From Luteolibacter arcticus (lineage in GTDB: Bacteria > Verrucomicrobiota > Verrucomicrobiia > Verrucomicrobiales > Akkermansiaceae), in contig NZ_JAPDDT010000028.1 of NCBI RefSeq assembly GCF_025950235.1, positions 1 to 52,195 on the forward strand: a DNA stretch of 52,195 bases. The letters run 5' to 3'. The notes under the pieces are model-generated. The model searched no databases. It was given only the letters and a program-made list of their open reading frames with translations, and had not been told where the DNA came from. This document shows, in pieces, positions 1 to 8,865 of this stretch (the stretch's first letter is position 1; every line of letters starts with the position of its first letter). Position numbers and translations under genes: made by a program.

Positions 1-78
1 CCGGCACGCGGTGGCGAACAAGCCCGGGCAATCCAGCGAACTCAGAAAGCGTGCCGAACACTATTGGCATCTTGCCCC

Positions 79-160
79 AGTCCGTTGAGGAGGCGTCCCG
101 CCTCCTCTCTTCCAACCGGGGCGAGACGCCCCGGCAACGGACTGGAGCGAGACGCTCCAG
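79..160. repeat. Nested cluster of three perfect hairpins (REP-like element)
   Basis: Three hairpins lie back to back: a 9-bp stem at 87-95/99-107, an 8-bp stem at 116-123/127-134 and an 8-bp stem at 142-149/153-160. The last two have the same AGA loop and a GCG|AGA|CGC core. A fourth, outer pair (AGTCCGTTG at 79-87, CAACGGACT at 135-143) encloses the first two, so a branched cruciform is possible. The element sits just downstream of the end of the minus-strand operon that finishes at 172, where it could also act as a transcript terminator or 3' stabiliser. No T-tract follows. Confidence 0.75.
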
Positions 161-171
161 CCACAACCCCA

Positions 172-2679
172 CTAAACCCTCCGCAGCACGATCCCCGCGA
201 TCATGAACACGATCGCCGCCAGCCCCGCCCATGGCAGCGCGCTGGTGCGAATGCGGACCACCGGAATCCCGTCGCGAGGTGCCGCGAACGCAAAGCTCTC
301 GACCTTCGCCAGCGTCACGTCCGGCTGGCCGGAGAGGCGATACTCGGCCGGATATCCGCGTTCCCAACGCAGCGTCTTCACCTTGCCACGCTCAGGATCG
401 TGCAGACGCAGCGTGAGCCGTGGTGCCTCACCGGGATCGACCCGCACGCGGTAGCGGCCGATGCCGCTCTCCTCGATGCTAACAGGAAACTCCTTGCCCG
501 TGTCATCGAGCGCGTGACCGGTCCATGGCACTGCTGAAAGCGCCCGACCCGCGTCATCGGTGGCGCGGACGTCGATGTCCCACCGCCCACGCTCGCGATG
601 CGAGGCGGTCTCGATGCCCACCCACTCCTCTTTCCGCAGCGCGCCGCGGAAGACCTGAGCCCAGAATTTCCCGCAGCCCTGCCACGCCAGCCACTCGCTG
701 CCCCAGCGCTCGGTCAAGTCGCCGGTGAAGGCGATGCCGGTGCCGAGGCCGAAGCGTCCCACCGCTAGCAGCGGGTCGCCCGACTCGACGGCTAAAAGCA
801 CCTGCGCCGTCGGCTTCGGACGCGCCATCACGTAGCCGAGCACCGGTGGGAAGGCGGCGCTTTCGAAGCCCGCCATGATCGGATGCTCGGTGACGCTCGC
901 CGGCTCGTAGAGGTCCTCTTTGATCGCCGAGCGCGAGGCCTGCATCGTCTCGCGAGTGAAGATCTGCGGCACGTTCTCCGGCGTATCGGACTGATAGAAG
1001 CGACCGCGACCGGCCTCGGCCATCTGCGAGAGCAATTCGCCGGCCGCGCCCGAACCCATGGCCACGGTCGAGACGGTCATGCCGGAGTCGGACATCTCGC
1101 GGCACAGTTCGACGATGTTCATGGGATCGAACTGGCCATCCGTCAGGCCGATCACATGCTTCAGCTTCGCGCTCGCGCCGCGCAGGATGTCGCGGGCCTG
1201 CACGATGCCGGGCTGCATGTTGGTGCCGCCGCCCTCCGCGATGGAATCGATCGCCGCGGCGACCTGCGCGCGGTTGGCCGCGGAGGTAAGGTCGAGCACG
1301 AGCTGCGGCTGGTCATCGAAGGCGACCACCGCGATCTGGTCCTGATTGCCTAATAACTCCGCCGCGCTTCGTGCCGCCTGCCGGGCCAGGGCGAGCGGCG
1401 GGCCGGACATCGAGCCCGACTTGTCAATCACCAGCACCATCGCCAGCGAGGGCTTCTCCTTGTCCTTCTCGAAGCGCGAGACCAGCGGCAGCACTTCTTC
1501 CACCGGTGTCTTGAAATAGCCGCCGATGCCGAAGGTATTCTCCGAGCCGGTCATGATCAGGCCACCGCCGAAGTCGGTGACGTAGCGCTTCAGCGAAGCC
1601 ATCTGCTTCGGCGACACGGCGGTCGCGGGGACGTCGGCCAGCATGATTGCATCGAACGCGAGGATCTCTTCGAAAGAATCCGGCAAGCCGCGGGCACCGC
1701 GGGTTTCGAGCGTCACATCCTGCTCGCGCATCAGGCGCTCGAAAGGCCGCATCTGGGCCGGCTTCTCGTGGATCACCAGGATGCGTGGCTTGCCGCGGAC
1801 CGGCAGCGTCATCGACAGGTGGTTGTTGGCGGGGAACCAGTCGTCATCGGGAACAAGCTCCGCATCCCACACCGTGTCGCCGGAGGTCACCATCCGGACC
1901 TCGGCATGACAGGCGGTCTCTTCCTTGGCCGTCAGCTTGATCGATTGTTCAGCAACCGCCACGCCGCGATGGATCAACCGCAGCTTGGCATTCATGTCGC
2001 GATTCGACGCGACCTTCACGGTGAAGCGCACCATCTCGCCCTCGAAGGCGAGCGGCGTGCCGGCTTCGATCGAGGTGACGGCCGCCTCCGGCTTGTCGAG
2101 CGAGCCGAGCTTCACGAAGCGCAGGTCGGTCTTCTCCGCGCCGAGCCGTTCGGCGGCTTCCGCAACCGGACTCTCTAACAAACCATCCGAAAGCACCACG
2201 ATGCGCCGCCCGCGATTCGCTGGCAGGTCGAAACGCGCACCAGCCAAGGCACCCGCAAGATCCGTGGAGGAGCGGAACACCGCATCGCCGCGGCCGGCCT
2301 CGCATTCGGCGATGAATTTCTCCGCCTGCTCGAAATCAGTGCGCTTCAACTCGCGGGCGAACAGGAATAGCGACCAGGTGTCACCGGCCTTCAGGCCTTC
2401 GATCGACTTCTTGATCCCCGCAACACCCCGCCGCATCTCGCCGGGATCGACCGACTCGGAGCCATCTAACAAGAACGCGACGTGCACGTCATCGCTCTTG
2501 CGGGTGAAGAAGGGCCGGCACAACGCGAGGATCAGCAGCAGCAGCGCGATGAAGCGGCACGTCGTGGCCGCCAGCTTCATGGCCGGCGGTCGGTCCACCA
2601 GCGAGCGCCGGTAGACGAGGAAGAACAGCGGCAAGGCGATCGCCAGGCCGAGCAGGGGCATCCAGGTGAGCAGTTCCAT
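172..2679 (-). CDS. Membrane VWA / glutamine-amidotransferase-like protein (BatB-like, last gene of MoxR cluster)
   Basis: An 835-residue membrane-anchored protein. Two N-terminal transmembrane segments (about 5-22 and 38-58) are followed by a VWA-like fold with a degenerate metal site (D72-G-S-E-S), a class I glutamine-amidotransferase-like domain (about 295-405, with the typical G-G-G-L-I-M-T-G core), and a canonical VWA domain whose MIDAS motif DKSGSMS starts at D419. A last transmembrane helix lies within 20 residues of the C-terminus. This architecture is known from verrucomicrobial and planctomycete proteins next to MoxR and DUF58 genes. ATG at 2679 lies 6 bases after the stop of the BatA-like gene, so the two are almost certainly cotranscribed and coupled. 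The role is inferred to be as a partner or substrate-binding arm of the MoxR ATPase; no catalytic activity is visible. Confidence 0.88.
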   Translation of the reverse strand: MELLTWMPLLGLAIALPLFFLVYRRSLVDRPPAMKLAATTCRFIALLLLILALCRPFFTRKSDDVHVAFLLDGSESVDPGEMRRGVAGIKKSIEGLKAGDTWSLFLFARELKRTDFEQAEKFIAECEAGRGDAVFRSSTDLAGALAGARFDLPANRGRRIVVLSDGLLESPVAEAAERLGAEKTDLRFVKLGSLDKPEAAVTSIEAGTPLAFEGEMVRFTVKVASNRDMNAKLRLIHRGVAVAEQSIKLTAKEETACHAEVRMVTSGDTVWDAELVPDDDWFPANNHLSMTLPVRGKPRILVIHEKPAQMRPFERLMREQDVTLETRGARGLPDSFEEILAFDAIMLADVPATAVSPKQMASLKRYVTDFGGGLIMTGSENTFGIGGYFKTPVEEVLPLVSRFEKDKEKPSLAMVLVIDKSGSMSGPPLALARQAARSAAELLGNQDQIAVVAFDDQPQLVLDLTSAANRAQVAAAIDSIAEGGGTNMQPGIVQARDILRGASAKLKHVIGLTDGQFDPMNIVELCREMSDSGMTVSTVAMGSGAAGELLSQMAEAGRGRFYQSDTPENVPQIFTRETMQASRSAIKEDLYEPASVTEHPIMAGFESAAFPPVLGYVMARPKPTAQVLLAVESGDPLLAVGRFGLGTGIAFTGDLTERWGSEWLAWQGCGKFWAQVFRGALRKEEWVGIETASHRERGRWDIDVRATDDAGRALSAVPWTGHALDDTGKEFPVSIEESGIGRYRVRVDPGEAPRLTLRLHDPERGKVKTLRWERGYPAEYRLSGQPDVTLAKVESFAFAAPRDGIPVVRIRTSALPWAGLAAIVFMIAGIVLRRV

Positions 2680-2685
2680 GCGGGA

Positions 2686-4422
2686 TCAGCCGGCTTTGCG
2701 GCGATGATAGAGGAGAAATTCGAGAACCAGCAGTGCGATGGCCACGAGCAGCAGCCAGAACGAAATCGGGTAGCCACGCTCGACCGAGGTTCCGCTGTCA
2801 GCGGGGCCGGTGCCATCGAGCACGGTCTCCGAGCGCTCGAACAAGGCACCGCCGAACCAGCGCGGGCCGGCGGTGGTCGTCGCGAGATAGTGGCCGAACT
2901 TCGCGACCGTGAAATCCCCGGCGGGCACCGGATTGCCGTCGGGCTTGGTCACGGGGCCGCCGGCATTCACTCGCGATCCCGTTGGATGGGCCGAGCGAAG
3001 GACCGGCCCGCGACCGCTGAGATCGAGCGCCGCACCGTGGACCAATGCGGGAAAGGCGGGCGAGAAGAAGAACTCGCCCTTCGCTGGATCGAGATTCACC
3101 ACCAGCGCGTCGCGACCTTCGACCCGCGCTTTCCAGATCAGCGGCTTGCCGGTCTCCGAGGTGGCGAGCACCAGCGCGCCTGCCACCGGTGTGAGATCGC
3201 GCGCACCTTCGAAACGCATCGATTCAAGGTCGAGGTGCTTCGTTACCGGGTGACCGGGGATCTTCGATTCGGCGGCGAGAACCTCTATCTCCCCTGCCCC
3301 GCCGGTCCAGAACGGCGACTCGCCGGTCGGTGCGAAGATGATCTGCCGCGGGTCGCTGGTCGCGCTGCCTTGGGCGATGGTCACGTCGGCGTCCTTGTCA
3401 GCGAGCGCAAGCAGACCACCCGTTAGAGAAAAGGCCTCGACGCAGCGCTGGAAGAATACTGGCTGGGGCGCGACGACCTTCACGGTCACCGGCTTGGGTT
3501 CGGCGAGGCCGAGCGCGACGGTGTTGTCGGTGGCCAAGGCATCCGGAAACCTCAGTTCGGCTGTCCAGCGGCCGGCGGTGGCATCGTCGATGTCGAGCGT
3601 GTCGCTGGTTTCCTCTCCGGGCTTGAGAGTGACCGGCACCAGACGAGCGAGGCCCATTTCATCGTGGCGGAGCTCGAGTTCGGCACTCGTCTCCTGCTTC
3701 ACCGAGGAGGCAATGCGGTAGAAGAACACTGCGCCGCGGGTCGTGCCCGGCTTGCGGTCGAGATCGGCGGCGATGAAGCCGGCATTCGGCGCGGACGGCG
3801 CGAGGCGCATGATCTCCACGCCGGGATCGAGCCCCTCCCAACCGGGATTGCCGTCGGTGATGAGCAGCACACGGCCCGCACTGCCGGCACCGCGGGCACA
3901 GGAATTCAGAGCAGCGACGGTTTGCGTCTCCACCGGCACATCGGCCACTTGCAAGCGCGCGATGGCCTCGGTCAGATCCTTCGGCGAATCGCTGGCGTGG
4001 CTGAGGAAATCGAGCTCCCCCGAAGCGGTGGCCAACGCGGCGCGGCGAGTGCCATTCAGCGCGCGGACGATATCGCGGGCGCGTTCCTTTGCGGCTTCGA
4101 GACCATCCTTGCCGCCGGTCTTCGCCCGCATCGATGGCGAGGTGTCGATGACAATGAGCAGATCGCGCTTGTCCTGCGAAGCCGGTCGCGGGCCAGCGGC
4201 GGCGAGGGCGATGGCCCCGAGCGCGAGCGCCAGCATCAGCAGCGAGAACAAATCGCGCAGCCGCTGGAAGAGCGACGAGGCCTTCTTCTCCTGGAAGATC
4301 TTTTCCCAGAGGAAGAGCGCGTTCACCGGGAAGCGACGCGGCCGTACCTTCAGGAAATACGCCGCGGTCAACGGCGCAAGCGCCGCAAGCATCCACAGAA
4401 AGCTGGGGGAGATGAAGTTCAT
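2686..4422 (-). CDS. BatA-like VWA membrane protein
   Basis: A 578-residue protein with the BatA N-terminal signature: a first membrane helix starting F-I-S-P-S-F-L-W, then a short basic loop and a second helix near 58-77. A VWA domain follows with MIDAS residues D93-T-S-P-S, then a mostly beta middle region and one C-terminal helix ending in basic residues. I chose ATG at 4422 because the conserved BatA start begins there; an upstream in-frame extension to 4545 is encoded by a repeat element and has no family character. Bat proteins are membrane VWA proteins that work with MoxR ATPases in stress or aerotolerance functions. Here it sits between DUF58 and a second VWA protein in one transcription unit. 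Confidence 0.9.
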   Translation of the reverse strand: MNFISPSFLWMLAALAPLTAAYFLKVRPRRFPVNALFLWEKIFQEKKASSLFQRLRDLFSLLMLALALGAIALAAAGPRPASQDKRDLLIVIDTSPSMRAKTGGKDGLEAAKERARDIVRALNGTRRAALATASGELDFLSHASDSPKDLTEAIARLQVADVPVETQTVAALNSCARGAGSAGRVLLITDGNPGWEGLDPGVEIMRLAPSAPNAGFIAADLDRKPGTTRGAVFFYRIASSVKQETSAELELRHDEMGLARLVPVTLKPGEETSDTLDIDDATAGRWTAELRFPDALATDNTVALGLAEPKPVTVKVVAPQPVFFQRCVEAFSLTGGLLALADKDADVTIAQGSATSDPRQIIFAPTGESPFWTGGAGEIEVLAAESKIPGHPVTKHLDLESMRFEGARDLTPVAGALVLATSETGKPLIWKARVEGRDALVVNLDPAKGEFFFSPAFPALVHGAALDLSGRGPVLRSAHPTGSRVNAGGPVTKPDGNPVPAGDFTVAKFGHYLATTTAGPRWFGGALFERSETVLDGTGPADSGTSVERGYPISFWLLLVAIALLVLEFLLYHRRKAG

Positions 4423-4426
4423 GACG

Positions 4427-4603
4427 CTTGGAGCGCGGAGGCTCCGCCCCGCAGAAGCACGTGGCTGGCGAGATTCGAGAATGCGGATGACCGCGGGCCT
4501 TTCGCTGAGGAAGCGAGGGACGGACTGGGCGGGGCGATTGAGCACCCACCTGAAAGCACGCCGCGAGGGACCACTCTGCGGGCCGGGGGCTCCGCGCTCC
4601 CAG
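4427..4603. repeat. Diverged copy of the GGAGCGCGG paired inverted repeat
   Basis: The 190-base gap between the DUF58 and BatA-like genes is filled by a pair of inverted arms. The left arm at 4427-4456 reads CTTGGAGCGCGGAGGCTCCG onward; the right arm at 4575-4603 ends in CTCCGCGCTCCCAG. The arms match imperfectly. The sequence before the right arm (GGGACCACTCTGCGGGCC) is nearly the same as in the copies at 43257-43377 and 46394-46513, which shows they are one family. It lies inside an apparent operon, so it may form structure in the transcript. Confidence 0.7.
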
Positions 4604-4612
4604 TGGGGACGC

Positions 4613-5509
4613 TCACGCTGCGAGCCCCCCTCTCTGCAAGATCGCGCGGATCACCTCATCAAAGGCTTCGCTATCAAGCGTGCGTGTGAAGCCGATGCCA
4701 CGACGCGCGCATTCGACGCGCAGTTTCTCATTCCAATCCGCCACCGCAGCGGCGTAGGCATCGAGTTCGCGGCTGGTCACCGTCACCTTGCGCCGCTTGC
4801 CGGACTCGACGCACTCCAGTTCCAAGTCGCCTTTGCGGTCGCATCTCAAGTCCTCCTCGGACAGTACTTGGATCGCATGCACGTCATGACCGAGACCGGA
4901 CAAGCGCTTGAGACCTTCTTCAAAGCCGGTGGGGTAGAAGAAGTCGGAGATCACGACCACCAAACCCTTCTTGCGATGCCGCGCCTGCAAGGTCTTCACG
5001 CAAGTGGAGAAGTCCGTGTCCTTGCCGAAGCACGGCGCACTTTCCAGCGAGCGCAGGAAGGTAAGCACCTTGCCACGGCCACGCGAGGCTTCGAGAAGTG
5101 GCCGCAGCTCATCCGCCATGGCATAGCAGGCGACGCGGTCCTGGCAATTCAACCCGATATAGCCCAGCGCCGCCGCCAGCTTGCGCGCCATCGCCGTCTT
5201 CGTCTGCATCGAGCGGCTCATGTCTAACAAGAGGTAAACGGTCGCGTCTTCCTCAAGTTCAAAGAGCTTGATGACGAGCTCGTCGAAACGCGCATAGACC
5301 CGCCAGTCGATGGCGCGGTAGTCGTCGCCATGGCGGTACTCCGCGTAGTCCGCGAAGGTAATGCCTGTGCCCTTGCGGGTGCTCTTGCGGTCCGCCTGCA
5401 TCGACCCGCCGAGCACGCGGCGAACGAGGAGGAAGAGTGTCTCCAGGCGACGAATGAACGCGGCGCCGGTCAGTTCGCCGGGTGGCAGGGATTCGAGGGG
5501 TTCGGGCAT
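4613..5509 (-). CDS. DUF58 domain protein (MoxR partner)
   Basis: A 298-residue soluble protein with the DUF58 hallmark: residues 58-74 read Y-R-H-G-D-D-Y-R-A-I-D-W-R-V-Y-A-R. This is followed by a VWA-like fold with D96-M-S-R-S in the metal-site position and a conserved V-I-S-D-F-F turn. DUF58 genes nearly always sit immediately downstream of MoxR AAA+ ATPases and upstream of Bat-type VWA proteins, and that is the order here, except that a small gene of different composition has come between MoxR and DUF58. Function is unknown at the biochemical level; an adaptor role for the ATPase is the usual inference. Confidence 0.92.
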   Translation of the reverse strand: MPEPLESLPPGELTGAAFIRRLETLFLLVRRVLGGSMQADRKSTRKGTGITFADYAEYRHGDDYRAIDWRVYARFDELVIKLFELEEDATVYLLLDMSRSMQTKTAMARKLAAALGYIGLNCQDRVACYAMADELRPLLEASRGRGKVLTFLRSLESAPCFGKDTDFSTCVKTLQARHRKKGLVVVISDFFYPTGFEEGLKRLSGLGHDVHAIQVLSEEDLRCDRKGDLELECVESGKRRKVTVTSRELDAYAAAVADWNEKLRVECARRGIGFTRTLDSEAFDEVIRAILQRGGLAA

Positions 5510-5562
5510 AAGAGAGAAACTCGAAATGCTTGAGATAAAATCTGGAAATTGGCGGCCGAGGC

Positions 5563-5988
5563 TCAGTTCAAATCAATCATTCCAGGACCTCTACAAAGCT
5601 GATCAATCAATTGCTCTCGCTGAGCTTCAAGCTTTGCGGCTTCTATCCCAACTTCCGCAAATCCTTCTTGGATTCCATCAAACAAGAAATTCAAGGCAGG
5701 CCGCGCGAATTCATCACCCCGCGGGATAATGTCGAAAGGTAGAAACAAGCTGAACTCAATCGATCTACTTTTTTTAAATACAGTTGGCCCCCGAACTTCA
5801 ACACAGTCGATCTCCTGCTTGGCGCTAATGCGGAACATCATGCTCCAGTCGCCTCCAAACTTTCCGATGAATGATTCGGAAGCAGAAATTAGCGGACTGA
5901 TCTCGTCGGAGATTTGACGTTGAAACCGAAGTGACCACGGAAACTCCACGCCTGGCTCGATGTATATTTGCCCGAAATAAACGTTCAT
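5563..5988 (-). CDS. Small AT-richer protein, possibly Imm44-like immunity protein
   Basis: A 141-residue soluble protein without signal peptide or membrane helix. Base composition is clearly more AT-rich than its neighbours, with runs such as TACTTTTTTTAAATAC, which suggests recent acquisition. ATG at 5988 follows the MoxR stop by 3 bases, so it is translated as part of the operon. The pattern (charged helix near residues 20-35, an aromatic tract E-F-S-L-F-L-P-F-D, then a long C-terminal amphipathic helix about 96-130) reminds me of immunity protein family 44 of polymorphic toxin systems. That assignment is from memory of the family's shape and is weak. No toxin gene is recognisable next to it. 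Confidence 0.75.
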   Translation of the reverse strand: MNVYFGQIYIEPGVEFPWSLRFQRQISDEISPLISASESFIGKFGGDWSMMFRISAKQEIDCVEVRGPTVFKKSRSIEFSLFLPFDIIPRGDEFARPALNFLFDGIQEGFAEVGIEAAKLEAQREQLIDQLCRGPGMIDLN

Positions 5989-5991
5989 TTC

Positions 5992-6972
<981 letters not shown>

Positions 6973-7081
6973 GGGGAAATTGACGATTGGAAATTGTGGA
7001 TTGAAAATTGCGGGTCTTGGATGCGAATCGCGAAGTGGTCGGGTCAGGCGACCGAGCACCCGAAGCCGCAGAGATCGGATT

Positions 7082-8704
7082 TCATTCGGTGGGAGCCTCT
7101 CCGGTTTCGTGGACACGTTCGAAGTATTCGCGGACGCCGAGCTTGAGCTCTTCCGGGATGTCGTCGCGGCGGACGAGGGATTCCATCTGACGGCGGAATT
7201 CGCGCTGTTTGTCCACCCCGGCGCGGCCCGCGATGCCGGTGCCGCTTTCGGCGGACTCGACCGAGTTGGAAGACGGGCCCTCGGCGTTCGGGTTGCCCTT
7301 GAGCTGGGCGAGGTTGTTGTTGTCCTTGAGCTCATCGCGCTCGTTGCGGCGGCTTTCGACGCTCCCCTTTCCGGCCCCCTTTCCTCCCGCATCGGGACTC
7401 TGCGCCATCGATTGACCGAGACCTAAGGTCTGGCTCTGACCTTGGGCAAACTGGCGGGCCTCGCCCATTCCGGCCCGGAGCTTGCCGAGCTTGTCCTTTG
7501 CCTTCTGGCGGGCACCGAGCTGTCCGAGGCGATCTCCCAGCTTGTCCATCTTGCCGCCGAGCTTCATCGCCATCGCCTCGGCATCGGGATCGAATTCGCC
7601 CTGCTCCATCTTCGCGCCGAGCTGGCGGGCCTCGGCGTCGATGTCCTCGAGCATTTCCTGCAGCGGCTGTTGGTTGCCCTCGGCCATCTGCGCCTGCTCG
7701 CCGTCCATCTTGTCACCGGGCTTGGGAGCCTTGCCAAAGTTCCGCTGGCGCGCGCCATCGGCCATCCGCTTGGCCATCTCCTTGGCCTTGGCTGCGTTCT
7801 TCTTGAGCTGCTCCAGTTCCTCCGGCGTCATCTTGTTCTTCGCCTCGGGCTTCATCTCGCCAAGTTCCTGCTTGGCCTTCTCGAAATCCTTCGCGTCGAG
7901 CTGCTTGCCAAGCTGGCGGGCATCGGCGAGCGACGACTTCGCAAGCTCTTCCGCGGAAAGCTTCAGCACCGCCTCATCCTGGCGGGCTTCAAGTCCCTGC
8001 ATCGCTTTGGCGAGTTCCTGCTCGAATTTCGCGATCTGCTTCTCCGCCTCGCGCTGGTCCTTGGTCTCGGCGAGTTGCTTGGCGAGCTCGCGCAGCTTCG
8101 CCGGATCGAGCACCTTGCGCTCCTCCTCGCCGAGTTCCTTGATCAATTCCTCCACCGCCTCCTCGACCTGCTTCTTCACCTCCGCGCTGCGCTCGGCCGT
8201 CATCTGTTCGCGGGCGAGCTTGTCCCGCACGGCCTGGCTGTGCGGCAGAAAGGCAAGACCACCCGCGATGACGGCCAGCAGTACACCGGTGCCATACGAG
8301 CGCTTCGGATGAACCAGCGGCACGCCGGCTGGATCCAGCGAAGAAACCCTGGCCACCAGCATCTTCTCGTGGAGCTGATAGACCTCGCCCTCACTGCCCT
8401 TGGCGCGGAAGCCGAGCCACGACAGGAGACCATCTTTCAGGCCAAAGGTTTCATCGGCAGCCACGGCAGCATCCGTCGAGTTCCGGCGGGAAGCCATCAA
8501 AGCGATCACAAAGGCAAGCAGGCCGATGCCGCCGGCTATCGCATAGCCAATCCGTGGGGCGGCGTAGCCGAAGATCCGCCACGCCACCGCCCACACCAGA
8601 CACGCACTGGCAGCCGCGAGCAGACACCGCGCACCGATGCGTGAGGCGACGCCACGGTCGAGCCGGTGGCGAACGGCGTCGAGGAAGGAAGCGAGCGAGG
8701 TCAT
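7082..8704 (-). CDS. DUF4175-like membrane protein with long coiled coil
   Basis: A 540-residue protein. Three hydrophobic helices near residues 24-44, 52-70 and 138-154 flank a conserved F-G-L-K-D-G-L-L-S-W segment that resembles the DUF4175 family of MoxR-linked membrane proteins. Residues about 165-420 are highly charged, Glu/Lys/Gln/Ala-rich and predicted coiled coil. The last 120 residues are Gly/Ser/Asn-rich and then helical. It lies 109 bases upstream of moxR with the same orientation, and downstream of the giant TPR gene across a 161-base gap. Probable role: a periplasm- or cytoplasm-spanning scaffold of the MoxR/VWA complex (inference). The family name is uncertain; the topology is well supported. 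Confidence 0.85.
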   Translation of the reverse strand: MTSLASFLDAVRHRLDRGVASRIGARCLLAAASACLVWAVAWRIFGYAAPRIGYAIAGGIGLLAFVIALMASRRNSTDAAVAADETFGLKDGLLSWLGFRAKGSEGEVYQLHEKMLVARVSSLDPAGVPLVHPKRSYGTGVLLAVIAGGLAFLPHSQAVRDKLAREQMTAERSAEVKKQVEEAVEELIKELGEEERKVLDPAKLRELAKQLAETKDQREAEKQIAKFEQELAKAMQGLEARQDEAVLKLSAEELAKSSLADARQLGKQLDAKDFEKAKQELGEMKPEAKNKMTPEELEQLKKNAAKAKEMAKRMADGARQRNFGKAPKPGDKMDGEQAQMAEGNQQPLQEMLEDIDAEARQLGAKMEQGEFDPDAEAMAMKLGGKMDKLGDRLGQLGARQKAKDKLGKLRAGMGEARQFAQGQSQTLGLGQSMAQSPDAGGKGAGKGSVESRRNERDELKDNNNLAQLKGNPNAEGPSSNSVESAESGTGIAGRAGVDKQREFRRQMESLVRRDDIPEELKLGVREYFERVHETGEAPTE

Positions 8705-8820
8705 GTGCGTAGGAAAAGTTAGCCGGAACTACGTGAGCGGCGTGGATGAAATGAGTGTGAAACTCGGAAGAATACGGGTGGAGCGGAATTCATACCGCAC
8801 GCGGGGCGTCGGAGAATCTT

Positions 8821-8840
8821 CTGCGGAAACAACTCCGCGG
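8821..8840 (-). other. Small hairpin in the 161-base gap downstream of the giant TPR gene
   Basis: A 7-bp stem with one wobble (CTGCGGA at 8821-8827, TCCGCGG at 8834-8840) and a 6-base loop lies 26 bases past the TPR stop codon. There is no T-tract, so it is at best an attenuator or RNA-stability element. The rest of the gap (8705-8865) shows nothing else recognisable. Confidence 0.3.
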
Positions 8841-8865
8841 TCCCGGTGGCATGGGCTCTCCTTGC

